This document shows positions 62,448 to 64,000 of a DNA stretch of 64,000 nt, one piece after another; the stretch's first letter is position 1; every line of letters begins with the position of its first letter. The notes beneath the pieces were generated by a model that saw nothing but the letters and a program-made list of their open reading frames with translations, made no database searches and had not been told where the DNA came from. The stretch lies in assembly GCF_026240635.1 (NCBI RefSeq), contig NZ_CP110848.1:4111741-4175740 (forward strand). The letters are read 5' to 3'. Source of the DNA: Trichothermofontia sichuanensis B231. GTDB lineage: Bacteria > Cyanobacteriota > Cyanobacteriia > B231. Both the position numbers and the translations under genes were made by a program.

Positions 62448-62798
62448 ATGAACAGAAAACGTGTGATTCCATTTTTGGTTGGTTCAGCTTTCTTGCTGGT
62501 ACCAAAAGTGGCACTAGCAGAAAACCTTGAGGTGCGATCGGACAACATGAGCATCCGGGTTGCTGATGATGGGCAAGTGCAGATCAAGGGTGATCAATGG
62601 CAGGTACAGACCCCCGCCTATGCCTTCCGCAGATCGCCCTATCTCGATCGCCACTATCCCTACCGACGCCCCGATCTTTCTGCCTGGCGGCAAGCTTGCC
62701 GGGGACAGGCGGATACCCAGGAACGGGTGTATACCCAGCGATCGTCCGATGGTTCGGTCTATCAGCGTAGTGTGATCGTGACCCGCACCTGTCGCTAA
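62448..62798 (+). CDS. Small secreted hypothetical protein
   Basis: 116 residues starting MNRKRVIPFL, with a signal peptide (~1-24, cleavage after ALA). The mature part has a short beta region (MSIRVADDGQVQIKGD), then is basic and Tyr/Arg-rich with a pair of cysteines (CRGQA and the C-terminal CR). It lacks the 25-residue repeat of its neighbours but shares their size, export signal and location, and may belong to the same surface system. No known family is recognised. Confidence 0.75.
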   Translation: MNRKRVIPFLVGSAFLLVPKVALAENLEVRSDNMSIRVADDGQVQIKGDQWQVQTPAYAFRRSPYLDRHYPYRRPDLSAWRQACRGQADTQERVYTQRSSDGSVYQRSVIVTRTCR

Positions 62799-62851
62799 CC
62801 TAGCGTCGGTGATTGCATCTCACGATCGCATAGCATCTCGGCAGGGGAATT

Positions 62852-62898
62852 GTGGGGTAGGCATCCCGTCTGCCCCCGCTGTCCCCGATGGGGCGGGT
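62852..62898. repeat. Family D repeat, partial
   Basis: GTGGGGTAGGCATCCCGTCT then GCCCCCGCTGTCCCC: the left arm of family D, with the right arm replaced by GATGGGGCGGG. It lies within the 287-base gap before paralogue 3, which also contains a tandem TTCCACCTCGCGCA repeat at about 62993-63021. Confidence 0.6.
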
Positions 62899-63085
62899 TT
62901 AGCTAGGTTGTCCGTTTTCAACCAAATTGTGGAGCAAGCCGCATCTACCCGCGATCGCGCCCAGCCCCATAGGCATCTCTACACATGTCATATTCCACCT
63001 CGCGCATTCCACCTCGCGCATTCCCATGCACCTGACTCTAGGTGTATGAACCCGGTTTAAGCCCTTACTCATTTGGGAGGAAAGT

Positions 63086-63502
63086 ATGAAGCGGAAACAC
63101 GCGATCGGCTCCCTGAGCCTCCTATCAATAGCTACCCTATTGGCCCTAGCCATACCGGAAACCCGCCCTGCGGCTGCGCAATGTGTGATTGCTGATGTGG
63201 CCGTGCAAACCGCGATTACGGGTTCACAAAAACCAGCCAAACAATCGAATCAGGTCACAATCGACCGACGCGGTGCCTGTAGCGGCAACAGCAGCGTCAG
63301 CGTGGGCCAGCAAGTGCAGGTGGGCGGCACTGGCCCAGTGGTGCAGGAACGGCGCAGTCATCATCGTATCGACGGCACATCCCGTAACGAGACCGGCGTT
63401 AAGGGGCCTACCGTTGCTGTCCCTGTTCAAGTCCAAGTGGATGTCTATAATGCTGCCGATAGCTTCGCGACGCCAAGGGCGAATCGCTTCCAGCAACCCT
63501 AG
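63086..63502 (+). CDS. Secreted repeat protein, diverged paralogue 3
   Basis: 138 residues from ATG 63086 with GGGAGGAAAG as ribosome-binding site. The signal peptide is ~1-31 (cleavage after AAA). One degenerate unit resembles the neighbours (VQTAITGSQKPAKQSNQVTI: G, K/Q and QVTI positions kept), followed by a Ser/Gly/Val-rich segment and a Val-rich C-terminus. Its stop codon TAG lies at 63500-63502 and uses the TA that flanks the family A element, so the original C-terminus may have been longer. Confidence 0.75.
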   Translation: MKRKHAIGSLSLLSIATLLALAIPETRPAAAQCVIADVAVQTAITGSQKPAKQSNQVTIDRRGACSGNSSVSVGQQVQVGGTGPVVQERRSHHRIDGTSRNETGVKGPTVAVPVQVQVDVYNAADSFATPRANRFQQP

Positions 63503-63756
63503 TACAGCCTTTACCTAATTTACTCAGTACACCATTGAGGTTTGGAACTGGATCAGACCGACAACCCTCATCCCCCAACCCCTTCGCCCAGTCCCCCTAA
63601 CCCCCCGTTTGCGGGGGGATGGGGTGGAGGGGAGCCGGATCTTTAAGTCCCTCTCCCGCTCTGGGAGAGGGATTTAGGGTGAGGGCCGCACCCGTGGGCC
63701 GCACCCAGCCTGCCCAGGTAAAACTGTACTTTGTGATTGAGGTAAAGGCTGTACTA
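63500..63756. mobile_element. Family A miniature element, intact copy with TA duplication
   Basis: The terminal inverted repeats GTACAGCCTTTACCT (63502-63516) and AGGTAAAGGCTGTAC (63740-63754) are perfect over 15 bases. TA occurs on both sides (63500-63501 and 63755-63756), as in the TA target duplications of IS630/Tc1-type elements. The 253-base interior is non-coding and includes GC-rich hairpin cores. Confidence 0.85.
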
Positions 63757-63792
63757 TCAACTTTGTTTACGACTAAAGTCGTGACTACCAAC

Positions 63793-63899
63793 TATGGTCA
63801 ATCCCAATAAGAACGATACAGCTTTTCACTCCCCTCTTCTGCTCTGGGAGAGGGGCTGGGGGTGAGGGTGTTGTTCCAGCCTAAATTACAATGACTATA
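63793..63899. mobile_element. Family B miniature element (copy B3)
   Basis: 107 bases from TATGGTCAATCCC to AATGACTATA, with imperfect inverted ends starting with TA. It is very similar to 13489-13595 (direct) and 57677-57783 (inverted). Between this and the family A copy are 36 bases of unassigned sequence. Confidence 0.82.
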
Positions 63900-63978
63900 A
63901 CTGAACCGGGTTGAACAACTAAACTGCGATTATTCGTCGTCGCGATTTTAATCGTGACTTTCACTTTAGAGGCTTTGC

Positions 63979-64000
63979 ATGACTTCCTTTGCCACCGCCA
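63979..64000 (+). CDS. Possible start of a gene cut by the window end
   Basis: ATG at 63979 (MTSFATA...) with AGAGG seven bases upstream, reading open to the window edge. Only seven codons are visible, so nothing can be said about identity. Confidence 0.3.

Overview
The window is cyanobacterial chromosome. The evidence is the very frequent octamer GCGATCGC (the HIP1 palindrome typical of cyanobacterial genomes), cyanobacterial protein families (SLH-OprB porin, CHAT-TPR, DUF4079, CnfR/PatB, HesA/HesB, FdxH) and a nitrogenase cluster in cyanobacterial gene order. Species cannot be read from the sequence. Heterocyst formation can be neither shown nor excluded: no het genes are in view, nifHDK is uninterrupted, and the fdxN gene usual between nifB and nifS in heterocystous strains is absent.

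Layout. 1-13.3 kb: housekeeping genes (PilT-type ATPase, a TIR/deoxyribosyltransferase-like protein, MltA, a CPA1-type antiporter with a TrkA-N domain, ABC-F, a zinc-ribbon protein, pgsA, alaS). 13.6-22.6 kb: an S4-domain protein, tRNA-His, a PD-(D/E)XK nuclease-like protein, an unknown protein followed by two BrxC/BrxD-like P-loop ATPases, a CHAT-TPR protease-like protein and a secreted TPR protein. 22.3-30.5 kb: a broken glutaminase, a conserved unknown, an HPt protein, sfsA, a MalK-like ATPase with two insertions, a LysM protein boxed by identical repeats, a Uma2 remnant and an OppC/DppC permease.

30.6-53.1 kb: nitrogen fixation island. cnfR (activator) lies on the minus strand; nifP-nifT-orf94 run leftward; a 1.2 kb control region with a perfect NtcA box separates them from nifB-nifS-nifU-nifH-nifD-nifK-nifZ-(Mo-nitrogenase C-terminal family protein)-nifEN-nifX-DUF269-DUF683-nifW-hesA-hesB-fdxH-fdxB and a frameshifted CBS gene. 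nifB, nifEN and nifX serve FeMo-cofactor assembly; nifS, nifU and hesB Fe-S supply; nifP cysteine supply; nifW and nifZ maturation; fdxH and fdxB electron delivery. NifE and NifN are fused into one 919-residue protein that keeps all four expected cluster cysteines.

53.6-64 kb: SLH porin, WG-repeat protein, DUF4079 membrane protein, an IS110 remnant edged by small repeats, a HlyD-type membrane fusion protein, a solute-binding protein, and a run of small secreted proteins. Two of those carry a well-conserved 25-residue Gln/Asn repeat resembling curlin repeats, and a third carries a degenerate one.

Across the window three families of small non-autonomous elements (called here A, B and C) plus a short hairpin repeat (D) recur. 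They are nested in each other, cut an IS110 gene, and supply stop codons, C-terminal tails or internal residues to several genes. The most unusual features are the NifEN fusion, the BrxD-like ATPase pair beside a CHAT protein, the curlin-like paralogue cluster, and the pervasive remodelling of genes by these elements.
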